A stretch of 23,457 nucleotides of DNA from UBA7805 sp036146215 (lineage in GTDB: Bacteria; Planctomycetota; Planctomycetia; Pirellulales; UBA7805), in assembly GCA_036146215.1 (NCBI GenBank), contig JAYYJN010000271.1, forward strand, positions 1-23,457, read 5' to 3'. The position numbers were made by a program, and so were the translations under genes. The notes beneath the pieces are model-generated. The model had not been told where the DNA came from. It saw only the letters and a list, made by a program, of their open reading frames with translations, and did no database searches. This document shows positions 16,325 through 23,457 of this stretch, in pieces; position 1 is the stretch's first letter; each line of letters starts with the position of its first letter.

Positions 16325-17386
16325 TCAACGCGGCTTTCGTCGGGCGATCTTTGATGTGGCCGATTTCCCGGTTGCTTTTTTCTTGGAGCCCTTCCGCACG
16401 ACTTTCTTCGCTGCCTTCACCTTCTTTTTGGCCACCTTTTTTGGAACCGACTTTTTCTTGGCTACTGTTTTCTTGGCTACTGTCTTCCCAGCGGGTTGTT
16501 TGCCCGTCGCCTTTTTCTTCACAGACTTCTTCTTAACTTTGACAGAAACTGTTTTCTTCTTGCTTTTCGTAGCCTTCTTGGCAGATGCAACTTCTGTGCT
16601 TTTGCTCACTTTCGGCGTCGCTTTTTCTTTTGCAGCCCCTTTGCTGCCTTTGGAAGCAGTTTGCTTTTTGCCTGCCGTTTCTTTTTTTGGCTCTTCTGCC
16701 TTGGAACTCTTTCGTTTCGGCAATCGCTCCTTGGCATCGGGAGCAATTTCCAGCAATATCTTTTTTATCGATGCACCATGCGGGGCCCGAACTAATTCGG
16801 CCCCCAACTGATTGAGCATGGAGCCGAATTCAACTCCCCGGTTCTTTGGAATCGCACGCTCGATTCCCGGCACCTGATATTTGGCTTTTTCTTTCTCACT
16901 GATCGCACCGACCACATAAATCGCCTCAAGTGCTCCACTGCCAACAGGAATCGAATGCCCCGACAAGGTCATTTGCGTGACATAAGCTACTGAGAATGGC
17001 GTCACCCCTTTTAACTTCTGCAGCTTCTTGACTGCAGCACCGATATTTTCTTTTTTTAATTTCTCAATGTCAAAAGAATAGTTCGTCTCAAACACACTTT
17101 GGAGAATCTGACGAACCCGATTTCCTGCCTCCAGTGGATCGGGAAGCATGTGCATCGACTCGCTGAGTTCAGTTGCCGTACTCACCCGAACCTCATTCCA
17201 ATCGTAATAATCATTTTCGAGCGCCGCTAAAGCCCGATCAGCAGCATCGGCGGGCGCATTCTCCAGGCAACAGCCATAAAGCAGTTGCTGCATCAGCGGA
17301 AGCCGCGTGTTGGGAGCAACCGGTTTGTAGTGCTTCTTCAATACCTTATGAATTTTTGTATATAAACCACTTCGATTGACTGCCAT
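16325..17386 (-). CDS. Degenerate HhH-glycosylase-fold protein with histone-H1-like tail
   Basis: About 353 residues from ATG 17386; GTG 17401 is an alternative start adding five residues. The first 220 residues are helical, with a helix-hairpin-helix-like element LQKLKGVTPFSVAY and the following VTQMTLSGHSIPVGSGALEA, aligned with the Nth/MutY pattern LPGVGRKTA...VDTHV. In this alignment the catalytic Lys is Phe, the catalytic Asp is Gly, and no four-Cys iron-sulfur motif is present. The last 125 or so residues are almost only Lys, Ala, Thr, Ser and Val in repeats such as KKTVAKKKSVPKKVAKKK, like bacterial H1 or HctA-type tails. It may bind DNA or rRNA. It ends the rbfA cluster, 90 nt after rbfA. 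The HhH assignment is inference. Confidence 0.7.
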   Translation of the reverse strand: MAVNRSGLYTKIHKVLKKHYKPVAPNTRLPLMQQLLYGCCLENAPADAADRALAALENDYYDWNEVRVSTATELSESMHMLPDPLEAGNRVRQILQSVFETNYSFDIEKLKKENIGAAVKKLQKLKGVTPFSVAYVTQMTLSGHSIPVGSGALEAIYVVGAISEKEKAKYQVPGIERAIPKNRGVEFGSMLNQLGAELVRAPHGASIKKILLEIAPDAKERLPKRKSSKAEEPKKETAGKKQTASKGSKGAAKEKATPKVSKSTEVASAKKATKSKKKTVSVKVKKKSVKKKATGKQPAGKTVAKKTVAKKKSVPKKVAKKKVKAAKKVVRKGSKKKATGKSATSKIARRKPR

Positions 17387-17476
17387 CTTCTTTTTCTGCA
17401 CCCTGTCTTTAGGAACTTGGTTTTCGAGGAACGGGGAAATTTTCGATGGAAAGGAGATGATCCGCCTTATCCACCC

Positions 17477-17863
17477 CTATGATTCATCATCACGTGCATC
17501 TCTCGGAGCGTCATGTTCATTGCCCGGCAATACAGACTCCAAAATCTTATTGATTTCGATTGATTTTTTAACACCCTGATCAAGCACAAACTTCAAAACC
17601 GGTGTGTAGCGAGTATCGATTCTTTTAGCGACCTTTGCTTGCAAAAATCCCGCTGCATGCTGCAAGCCGTGCAAACATAAATGCTGCTGTTTTTCGTCAC
17701 CCATCACCGACACGAAAACGCGGGCAGTACGCATGTCGGCTGCCACCTCAACGTGGGTTACCGTTACGTGCTCTATTCTCGGATCCTTCAGATCTCGAAG
17801 AATAGCAATGCCTACGACTTCCCGTATGGCTTGGGCCGCTTTTTGCAGACGACGAGAATTCAT
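17477..17863 (-). CDS. rbfA: 30S ribosome-binding factor
   Basis: 128 residues. RbfA binds pre-30S subunits and assists 16S rRNA 5'-end maturation and cold adaptation. The KH-fold core is visible: SRRLQKAAQAIREVVGIAI, DLKDPRIEHVTVTHVEVAADMRTARVFVSV, and the late AKRIDTRYTPVLKFVLDQG. The start is ATG 17863, with AAGGAG 4 nt upstream; the frame stays open to 17902 but the extension lacks family sequence. The C-terminal tail is acidic (DAPRDARDDES). It sits 59 nt downstream of infB on the same strand, in the usual nusA-infB-rbfA order. Confidence 0.95.
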   Translation of the reverse strand: MNSRRLQKAAQAIREVVGIAILRDLKDPRIEHVTVTHVEVAADMRTARVFVSVMGDEKQQHLCLHGLQHAAGFLQAKVAKRIDTRYTPVLKFVLDQGVKKSIEINKILESVLPGNEHDAPRDARDDES

Positions 17864-17922
17864 ATCACTCCTTAGCCCACCTTCGCAAAGGCCCTGGCAC
17901 ACCTTTGATTGACTTAGGCAAA

Positions 17923-19575
17923 TTACTCATCATCTAATTTGCGAGCTACTTCTTCAATCTTATAAACCTCCAGGAGATCACCCTCTTTCACATCGTTGAA
18001 ACCACTCAGTTTGATGCCACACTCAAAACCCTCTCGGACCTCGCGAACATCGTCTTTCACACGCTTCAGCGCATCAATCTGATAATCTCCGATGATTGTA
18101 TTGTCGCGAATTACTCGGGCTCTTGCATTTCGCTGAATGATCCCCTGCAGCACGCGGCTTCCTGCAACCGTGCCCACACGACTGATTTTAAATGCTCGCT
18201 GCACAAGCGCTCTACCTAGCTCTGCCTCACGCTCCTCGGGTTTCAGCATACCCTCCAGCGCTGCTCGCAAATCATCCGTCAAATTGTAAATGATACTGTA
18301 GCGACGGATTTGCACGCCTCGGTCCTCTGCCAGCAACCTGGCCTGCTCGTCGGGCACCACGTTAAAACCGCAGATAATTGCATCCGACGCATCCGCTAAA
18401 TGGACATCCGCTTCGGTAATGCCGCCCACCGTCGCCTGAAGAATTTTGAATCGCACTTCCGGATGATCAATTTTTTCAAGCTCTTGCTGAATCGCCTCAA
18501 TCGAGCCGCGGACATCGGCCCGCAGGATCAAGTTCAAAGTTTGCACTTCATCTTGACCCAAGCGATCAAAAAGCCCCTCGAGCGTGACATGCACCGGAGG
18601 GGCAAGCCCCGAGGTGCGGGTTTGGACACCACGCTCTAATGCGATCTCACGTGCCTTTGATACATCATCCATCACGTAAAAACGCTCTCCCGCCGCAGGA
18701 GCAATATCAAGACCTGTTACGTCAACCGGTGTCGAGGGTCCAGCTTCATCGAGCGTCTGTGTCGGACGCAATGTGTTGTACATCGCCTTAACTTTTCCAT
18801 ACGAATTTCCACAGACAATCGAATCGCCGACCCGCATCGTTCCGTTCTGCACAATCAGTTTCGAGACGACACCGCGACCCTCATGCAATTGGGCTTCCAA
18901 GCACGTGCCGAACGCCTGACGCTTCGGATTGGCTTGATAGTTCTCATCTTCTGCAATAAATAGCAGCATTTCGAGAAGGTCATCGATCCCGGTACCCTTG
19001 ATCGCACTGGTACGAATGAGTTCTACCTCTCCGCCCCAGTCGCGAGGCAACAAGTCGTTGGCCGCCAGTCCCTGCATGACGCGATTCTCATCGACACCGG
19101 GCAGATCAATTTTATTCAATGCCACCACAATCGGGACACCGGCCGCCCTCGCATGACTGATTGCCTCCTCTGTTTGGGGCATCACACCATCGTCCGCAGC
19201 GACCACAAGTACAGCGATGTCAGTGACGTTGGCGCCACGGGCACGCATTTCGGTAAATGCCTGGTGCCCCGGAGTGTCGACAAATGAAATCTTTCTCCCA
19301 TCTTTCACCACATCGTAGGCACGAATATGCTGCGTGATACCGCCGCTTTCTCCACTGACAACATCGATGCCAATGATCGCGTCAAGCAGCGAGGTTTTTC
19401 CATGATCAACATGCCCTAAAAATGTCACGATCGGGGGCCGAGGTGCCAGATCCCCGGCAGCATCTTCCGCATGGATGGTCGATTGCAATAATTCATCTTC
19501 AATATCAACCGGCAGCTTGATCTCAACCTCAACACCCAATTCCACAGCTAATAACTCAATAATCTCGGCATCCAA
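17923..19575 (-). CDS. infB: Translation initiation factor IF-2, GTPase and C-terminal part (downstream of an in-frame stop)
   Basis: 550 residues if translation restarts at TTG 19575, which directly follows a TAA. IF-2 brings fMet-tRNA to the 30S subunit and promotes subunit joining. All GTPase motifs are intact: GHVDHGKT (54-61), ITQHI, DTPGH (100-104), NKID (154-157) and SAIKG (190-194). Domains II, III and IV follow, ending at DDE. Without the N-terminal IF2_N regions this resembles the short IF2 forms made from internal starts in enterobacteria and mitochondrial IF2, so it could be functional. No good Shine-Dalgarno precedes the TTG; a GGAA about 20 nt upstream is too far. The next in-frame Met is beyond the G1 motif. 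Reinitiation after the TAA is possible but not shown. Confidence 0.85.
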   Translation of the reverse strand: MDAEIIELLAVELGVEVEIKLPVDIEDELLQSTIHAEDAAGDLAPRPPIVTFLGHVDHGKTSLLDAIIGIDVVSGESGGITQHIRAYDVVKDGRKISFVDTPGHQAFTEMRARGANVTDIAVLVVAADDGVMPQTEEAISHARAAGVPIVVALNKIDLPGVDENRVMQGLAANDLLPRDWGGEVELIRTSAIKGTGIDDLLEMLLFIAEDENYQANPKRQAFGTCLEAQLHEGRGVVSKLIVQNGTMRVGDSIVCGNSYGKVKAMYNTLRPTQTLDEAGPSTPVDVTGLDIAPAAGERFYVMDDVSKAREIALERGVQTRTSGLAPPVHVTLEGLFDRLGQDEVQTLNLILRADVRGSIEAIQQELEKIDHPEVRFKILQATVGGITEADVHLADASDAIICGFNVVPDEQARLLAEDRGVQIRRYSIIYNLTDDLRAALEGMLKPEEREAELGRALVQRAFKISRVGTVAGSRVLQGIIQRNARARVIRDNTIIGDYQIDALKRVKDDVREVREGFECGIKLSGFNDVKEGDLLEVYKIEEVARKLDDE

Positions 19576-19578
19576 TTA
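19576..19578 (-). other. infB: In-frame TAA interrupting infB
   Basis: Read on the minus strand, the context is AATTCGTAATTGGAT. The peptide reads MCTINS, stop, LDAEIIELL. In other IF-2 proteins this place reads like MATINQDLDKDT, so the TAA stands where a sense codon is expected, as codon 318 of about 869. One base change, for example from CAA, would explain it. Confidence 0.9.
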
Positions 19579-20529
19579 CGAATTGATCGTACACATCATT
19601 TCCATTGACATTAGCTGACGTTGAATATCTGCTGCGGATACGCCAACCGCCTCGGAAAATGTACGGACTGTACAGGGCACCTCAACCGCTATATTGCCTT
19701 TCCGAGGTGCCGCCGTGCTTACGCCTGACCGACGACGAATCGAGGCACGCCGAGTCCTGGAACGATCATCGTCGCGCTGTCGCCTACCACGCGTCATCTT
19801 TTTTCGATTGAGTTGCCTTGCTTCACGCCCCCCCATCAACGCGTCTTCTTTTGCCATCTTGTCCTTGGAGGAAGCATCTTCGAGGCGTTTTTCGGTCGCA
19901 CCCCGATCACGTCGTCGCCCTCGGTCGGTGGGCGGCAAATTGGCATCTTGCGGAAGAGGTGCTGCACCGGGAACCGCATCGTCGGTCTGCTTACGTTTCT
20001 CATGCTTCCGCAGGTGCTCCGAGAGCGGCTTTGCACCCCCTGCACGTAGAGCGTCCGGCGATAGCTTAAGATCTGGCTTTTGTGCCACCGGTCCCTCAGA
20101 ATCTGATGCACGCGCACTGGGCGCATCGACCGTGGGCATGGGGGCGAGTTTGATTGCGGGGGCTGGACGATTCTTCGCCGTGCGTTGCTCGTTGACCACC
20201 TTTTTCGGCGGCTTCGGCTCTTCCGGCTTCTTTGCCGAGCCAATGGGCGCTGGCTTTCCGCTAGCTGCGGTGGGCGCTACATAATCCTCACGCCGAATTG
20301 GGGCACCCGGTTTCTGCTGGCCTTGCGTTTTATCGGCCGCAACCGCTGAAGCCGCAGCAGGAGCTTTACCTCCACCAGCGATGTATTCCTTTAGCTTCGT
20401 AACTTCCTCGTCACTCAAACTGGCCAACGCAGAACCCTTGCCGGTGATCCCCGCTTTGGAGCATATCTCCGAAAGCTCACCGCTATCGATCTTCAGTTCT
20501 TTGGCTAATGCGTAAATACGTGCGGGCAA
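19576..20529 (-). CDS. infB: Translation initiation factor IF-2, N-terminal part (ends at an in-frame stop)
   Basis: 317 residues before the TAA. The start is TTG 20529 with GGGAG about 7 nt upstream. The first 55 residues form one IF2_N domain (RIYALAKELKIDSGELSEICS). A long, low-complexity Ala/Pro/Lys/Arg-rich linker follows, and then a second IF2_N domain from about residue 280 (VPCTVRTFSEAVGVSAADIQ), which is cut near its end at MCTINS. On its own this fragment has no GTPase and would at most bind ribosomes or RNA through the N-domains. Read through the TAA, the two parts give about 868 residues, a normal IF-2 length with no other lesion, so the gene either has a single nonsense codon or is truly split. 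Confidence 0.85.
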   Translation of the reverse strand: MPARIYALAKELKIDSGELSEICSKAGITGKGSALASLSDEEVTKLKEYIAGGGKAPAAASAVAADKTQGQQKPGAPIRREDYVAPTAASGKPAPIGSAKKPEEPKPPKKVVNEQRTAKNRPAPAIKLAPMPTVDAPSARASDSEGPVAQKPDLKLSPDALRAGGAKPLSEHLRKHEKRKQTDDAVPGAAPLPQDANLPPTDRGRRRDRGATEKRLEDASSKDKMAKEDALMGGREARQLNRKKMTRGRRQRDDDRSRTRRASIRRRSGVSTAAPRKGNIAVEVPCTVRTFSEAVGVSAADIQRQLMSMEMMCTINS

Positions 20530-20695
20530 TGCGTCTCTCCCTTTTTCTTTCCCTCTGCGAATGCCACATCCACTGGAGGAAAAAATCCTGAACTCAAATC
20601 ATGGTTTGTTTCTCCTGACCGACAGTCGCCTACTAAGCTCGAACGATCCCAATATGCATCTGCTTCAAGCGAACTTTGCACTCCACTCCACCTGC

Positions 20696-22162
20696 CTACT
20701 GCTCAGAGGCTTCAGCGGAGGCTTCTTGCGTTTCTGTCGCCGATTCCGAGGACACCGCGTCACTGTCGTCCGATTGCTCAGGGGCATCGACCGTCGCGGC
20801 CGGTGTTTCCTCAGCCGCGGGCTCTGCCAACGGCTTCCCCTCACCTTCACTTTCAGTTGCGGCTTCTCCCTCTACAGCGACTTCCTCGGTTTCCGCAGTC
20901 GCTGCATTTGTCTCAGATGTCTCGGAAGCGACCTCACCAGCCCCCAGCCGCGCCGCCTCCGCTTCAATTCGTTCCTGTTCTCGCCGCTGTCGTCGGGCTT
21001 CGGTGGCAATTTTTTCCGCTTCCTCTGCTTTTTCCTCAGCCTGCGTCACGATGCTATCGACCGCCTCGGCGGTAAGACCTCCCATCTCCATCAGCACATC
21101 CGGTTCAATGACAGAGAGATCGTCATATGACATGTAACCTTGTTCCACCAATTTCACCGCAAGCTCTTCTGTAATCCCCTCAAGAACCGAAAAGCCCTCG
21201 ACTGCCCGATCAATCTGCTCTCCCAATTCTTCCTGGGTCATGATCTCAATGTCCCAGCCCGAGAGCTTGCTACCCAAGCGGACATTTTGTCCCCGACGAC
21301 CAATGGCCAGCGATAACTGATCCTCACGAACCAACACAATAGCCCTGCCCAGCAATTCGCAAAGGATCACGTCCTCTACCTCCGCAGGCTGAAGTGCATT
21401 GGGGATCAGGACCTGTGAGTCATCACTCCACCGCACAATGTCAATACGCTCACCAGCCAACTCGTCAACAATATTCTTGATCCGATTTCCGCGTACGCCC
21501 ACACAGGCACCGACACAGTCAACGCGTTGATCGGCGCTGATCACGGCCACCTTGCTGCGATATCCGGGCTCGCGGGCCATTGACTTGATCTCAATGACAC
21601 CCTCATGAATCTCGGGAATTTCCTGCTCGAACAACCGCTGAACCAACTGCGTGCGAATTCGACTCAAAATGATCTTTACGCGACTACCCGCTTTACGAAC
21701 CTCAAACACCGTCGCCCGCACTCGCTCATTCGCATGATGGGTCTCACCCGGTATTTGCTCGCTGCGAGGCAGAATCGCCTCCACGTCCGGAAGTGAAACT
21801 GTCGCTGCGCCTCCCTCGTAACGCTGCACGACTCCAGTGACCATTTCGCCGATTTGCGCGTCATACTGGTCATAAAGCGCGTCACGCTCGGCCTCACGAA
21901 TTTTTTGAATTATCACCTGCTTCGCAGTTTGTGCGCCAATTCGACCGATCGTCTCTTCCGGATCCAATGGACTCCCATTCAAGGTCCCATGAATCGCACC
22001 CGATTCGCGGTCAATCTGTACCGTCACCTCGGCTTCCTCGCCGTAATACTTCCCAGCGGCAGAAACGAGCGCTTGCTCAATCGCCTCAAAAACGATCCCT
22101 TTTTCGATATTTTTATCGAGATGAATCGCGTCTACGATGCGTAAGACTTCTTCTGGTTTCAT
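20696..22162 (-). CDS. nusA: Transcription termination/antitermination protein NusA
   Basis: 488 residues. NusA binds RNA polymerase and nascent RNA and controls pausing, termination and antitermination. Domains in order are the N-terminal polymerase-binding domain (1-100, IFEAIEQAL-like), S1 (about 105-170, GEMVTGVVQRYEGGAATVSL), two KH domains (GACVGVRGNRIKNIVDEL and LAIGRRGQNVRLGSKL), and one HhH/AR-like repeat (FSVLEGITEELAVKLVEQGY). The last 100 or so residues are a Glu/Ala/Ser-rich acidic tail, probably disordered. The start is ATG 22162. It heads the nusA-infB-rbfA cluster; infB begins 166 nt downstream. rimP, its usual upstream partner, is not there. Confidence 0.97.
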   Translation of the reverse strand: MKPEEVLRIVDAIHLDKNIEKGIVFEAIEQALVSAAGKYYGEEAEVTVQIDRESGAIHGTLNGSPLDPEETIGRIGAQTAKQVIIQKIREAERDALYDQYDAQIGEMVTGVVQRYEGGAATVSLPDVEAILPRSEQIPGETHHANERVRATVFEVRKAGSRVKIILSRIRTQLVQRLFEQEIPEIHEGVIEIKSMAREPGYRSKVAVISADQRVDCVGACVGVRGNRIKNIVDELAGERIDIVRWSDDSQVLIPNALQPAEVEDVILCELLGRAIVLVREDQLSLAIGRRGQNVRLGSKLSGWDIEIMTQEELGEQIDRAVEGFSVLEGITEELAVKLVEQGYMSYDDLSVIEPDVLMEMGGLTAEAVDSIVTQAEEKAEEAEKIATEARRQRREQERIEAEAARLGAGEVASETSETNAATAETEEVAVEGEAATESEGEGKPLAEPAAEETPAATVDAPEQSDDSDAVSSESATETQEASAEASEQ

Positions 22163-22262
22163 GACGTTACTGATCTGGTTCCACGCTTGCCGTTATTTTT
22201 CGTAATTTGCCGTTGTCGCCAACGAAGAATTCCACCGCGTGCGTCCGTACCGAAGGTGACCT

Positions 22263-22292
22263 TACCCCCCCTCTTTTCGGGGGAAAGGGGTA
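22263..22292 (-). repeat. GC-rich hairpin in the nusA leader
   Basis: TACCCC (22263-22268) pairs with GGGGTA (22287-22292). A further CCC pairs with GGG after an AAA bulge, around a TCTTTTC loop. No T-run follows in the nusA direction, so it is more likely a leader structure than a terminator. It lies about 100 nt upstream of the nusA ATG. Confidence 0.35.
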
Positions 22293-22339
22293 CGAAAACC
22301 ATTCTCCAGCCACAACTTAGCGTCGAAATGTAATCGGTT

Positions 22340-22369
22340 AAGCTTATCGGCGGGTTGGTGGCGTGTCAA
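22340..22369 (-). promoter_or_regulatory. Possible nusA promoter
   Basis: On the minus strand a perfect TTGACA (22364-22369) is followed, 16-17 nt further on, by an AT-containing GATAAGCTT stretch that could serve as a poor -10. It lies in the 271-nt gap between the ketosynthase-like gene and nusA, which suggests that nusA has its own promoter. Confidence 0.4.
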
Positions 22370-22433
22370 GCGGCGGCAGGCTCTCTGGGACACATGAAAC
22401 AGAGCATGCTACGCGAAGGGATAAGGACTTGCG

Positions 22434-23457
22434 TCATTGCAATTGGCCGACCGCCACGGCTGCAGCTTGTGCCTGTGGCGTCACTGAGAGATTGATAAAC
22501 ACATTGCCGCAACCCTGGGCCTCCGCGGAAATCCCGGGAAGCCAACAATCCGGATCGGGGGTTTGAAAGTTCATCATCGCAGGAACTTGCCCGGCAGCAA
22601 CGGCTCGAAGGCTGGCGATCAGTTCCACCATTCCACTTCCCGCTCCCAAATTACCAAAGTTTCCTTTGGCCGCCATTACCGGCAGAGAACGGCCGTCAAA
22701 TACAGAACCGACTGCCCTTGCCTCTTCCATATCACCCATCCGTGTTGAAAGCCCATGCGCGTGAATGTGCCCGACATCTTGCACTGACACAATAGAACTT
22801 TCAAACAGTGAGCCGAGTGCGTTACGTATCGCGGCCTCCCGATCGGCGACTCCCTGCGGCGATAAAACGACTGATGAACCGCGGGCTAAGATTTCACCAT
22901 AAATGGTTGCTCCGCGTGCTTCGGCGGATTTGAGCTCTTCAAGCACTACAACGCCTGCACCCTCACCTAATACCATGCCGCAACGGTCACGATCAAAGGG
23001 TCGACTTAATTGTTCGGCAGCGAACTGATCGACGACTGCAACTTCTTCCTGCTGGACCGCATGAATAGCATTCATGGGATGCACGCGCGTTCCTGTGGCT
23101 CCCACCACCATCAGGTCGGCCGAGCCACGTTCCATCGTAAAAAATGCCTCACCCAGGGCCAAGTTTGCAGCTGCCTCACGCATGGTGAGCGAATTATTAG
23201 GCCCGCGCAAGTCATTATAAATCGCCACATGGCTGGCTGGCATATTCGGCAAGTAACGCAAGAGCCACAAAGGGGTCATCTTCGATAGCCCATCTTGCCC
23301 CCATTGACTGAAAAGGAATCGAGCAGCTTCACCTGCTTCGGAGGGCTCTGAAGATTCACACGCCGCAATTCCATCTGCGAAATCTTCCGGCATCGTCAAC
23401 ATATAGTCGGTTCCGAAAATGCAGCCACACCGCTCCGGCTCCATAGCGCCCGGAACA
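22434..23457 (-). CDS. Beta-ketoacyl synthase-like protein lacking catalytic residues (5' end outside window)
   Basis: About 341 residues are visible and the frame runs off the right edge, so the ATG at 23444 is internal and about 60-70 N-terminal residues are missing. The thiolase fold is clear: PFDRDRCGMVLGEGAGVVVLEEL, IHAHGLSTRMGDMEEARA and AAKGNFGNLGAGSGMVELI. By alignment with FabF-type enzymes the nucleophile Cys is Glu (codon 23175-23177, in TMREAAANL). The first catalytic His is kept (HAHG), and the second, in GH of KSNIGHL, is Asn (codon 22650-22652, in GNFGNLG). It therefore should not condense acyl chains in the normal way and may be a chain-length-factor-like or partner subunit. 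It lies 271 nt upstream of nusA. Confidence 0.85.
   Translation of the reverse strand, partial: VPGAMEPERCGCIFGTDYMLTMPEDFADGIAACESSEPSEAGEAARFLFSQWGQDGLSKMTPLWLLRYLPNMPASHVAIYNDLRGPNNSLTMREAAANLALGEAFFTMERGSADLMVVGATGTRVHPMNAIHAVQQEEVAVVDQFAAEQLSRPFDRDRCGMVLGEGAGVVVLEELKSAEARGATIYGEILARGSSVVLSPQGVADREAAIRNALGSLFESSIVSVQDVGHIHAHGLSTRMGDMEEARAVGSVFDGRSLPVMAAKGNFGNLGAGSGMVELIASLRAVAAGQVPAMMNFQTPDPDCWLPGISAEAQGCGNVFINLSVTPQAQAAAVAVGQLQ

Noticed and set aside
16325..16720. Tandem DNA repeat or CRISPR-like array
   Set aside because: The periodicity comes from KK/AK codons in a protein tail. The units are unequal and there are no spacers.
16351..16815. Phe/Leu-rich hydrophobic ORFs on the plus strand
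   Set aside because: They are the antisense of the Lys-rich tail (AAA/AAG read as TTT/CTT) and have no start or ribosome-site support.
17864..17902. Upstream start for rbfA
   Set aside because: The extension carries no family sequence, and ATG 17863 has an AAGGAG just before it.
19576..19578. Recoding of the infB TAA as selenocysteine or pyrrolysine
   Set aside because: Those use TGA and TAG. Other genes in the window end normally in TAA (for example the DUF11 gene at 15162-15164), so a reassigned TAA is not supported.
19694..20284. 196-codon Arg/Ser/Ala-rich ORF on the plus strand
   Set aside because: It is antisense to the low-complexity infB linker. The infB frame has domain homology at both ends and this one has none.
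1..23457. tRNA, rRNA, insertion sequence or prophage signs
   Set aside because: No cloverleaf, rRNA core sequence, transposase or integrase motif, or paired terminal repeat was seen on either strand.

Overview
The window is a dense bacterial chromosome segment, most likely from the Planctomycetota (Pirellulales-like). That placement is my inference. It rests on the mix of a soluble Hanks-type kinase beside accA, a lysine/alanine histone-H1-like tail, proline/glycine-rich secreted paralogs next to a DUF11 lipoprotein, and frequent TTG/GTG starts. I see no tRNA, rRNA, CRISPR array, insertion sequence or prophage.

Layout. 1-239: 3' end of dtd (+). 260-982: YdjM-like membrane metal hydrolase (-). 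1269-2902: AT-rich two-gene unit (+), FkbM methyltransferase and GT2 glycosyltransferase, overlapping by 4 nt. 3214-4006: CvpA-like membrane protein and a 27-residue cationic mini-ORF (+). 4040-5924: Ser/Thr kinase then accA (-). 6111-7947: asd then truA (-). 8123-8863: four-helix membrane protein (-). 9024-10752: pdxA and a histidine phosphatase (+). 10853-11776: secreted LolA-like protein (-). 12003-16298: two paralogous exported proteins, a DUF11 lipoprotein and a PLP aminotransferase (+). 16325-23457: a minus-strand translation/transcription block read as ketosynthase-like protein (cut by the window edge), nusA, infB, rbfA and a HhH protein with an H1-like tail.

How the genes work together. 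nusA-infB-rbfA is the classic transcription-elongation, translation-initiation and 30S-maturation cluster, but neither rimP nor truB appears at its usual place. dtd and truA act on tRNA. asd (aspartate family), pdxA (vitamin B6) and accA (malonyl-CoA) are core metabolism. The 12003-15164 cassette looks like a cell-envelope system of unknown function.

The strongest anomaly is an in-frame TAA in infB (19576-19578). It lies inside the second IF2_N domain and splits this essential gene into a 317-residue N-terminal part and a complete GTPase part that could restart at the TTG directly after the stop. Other points worth a look are a ketosynthase-like protein lacking the catalytic Cys and one catalytic His, a degenerate HhH-glycosylase fold fused to an H1-like tail, a kinase with no glycine loop and DFN instead of DFG, and a near-identical promoter-like block upstream of two separate transcription units.
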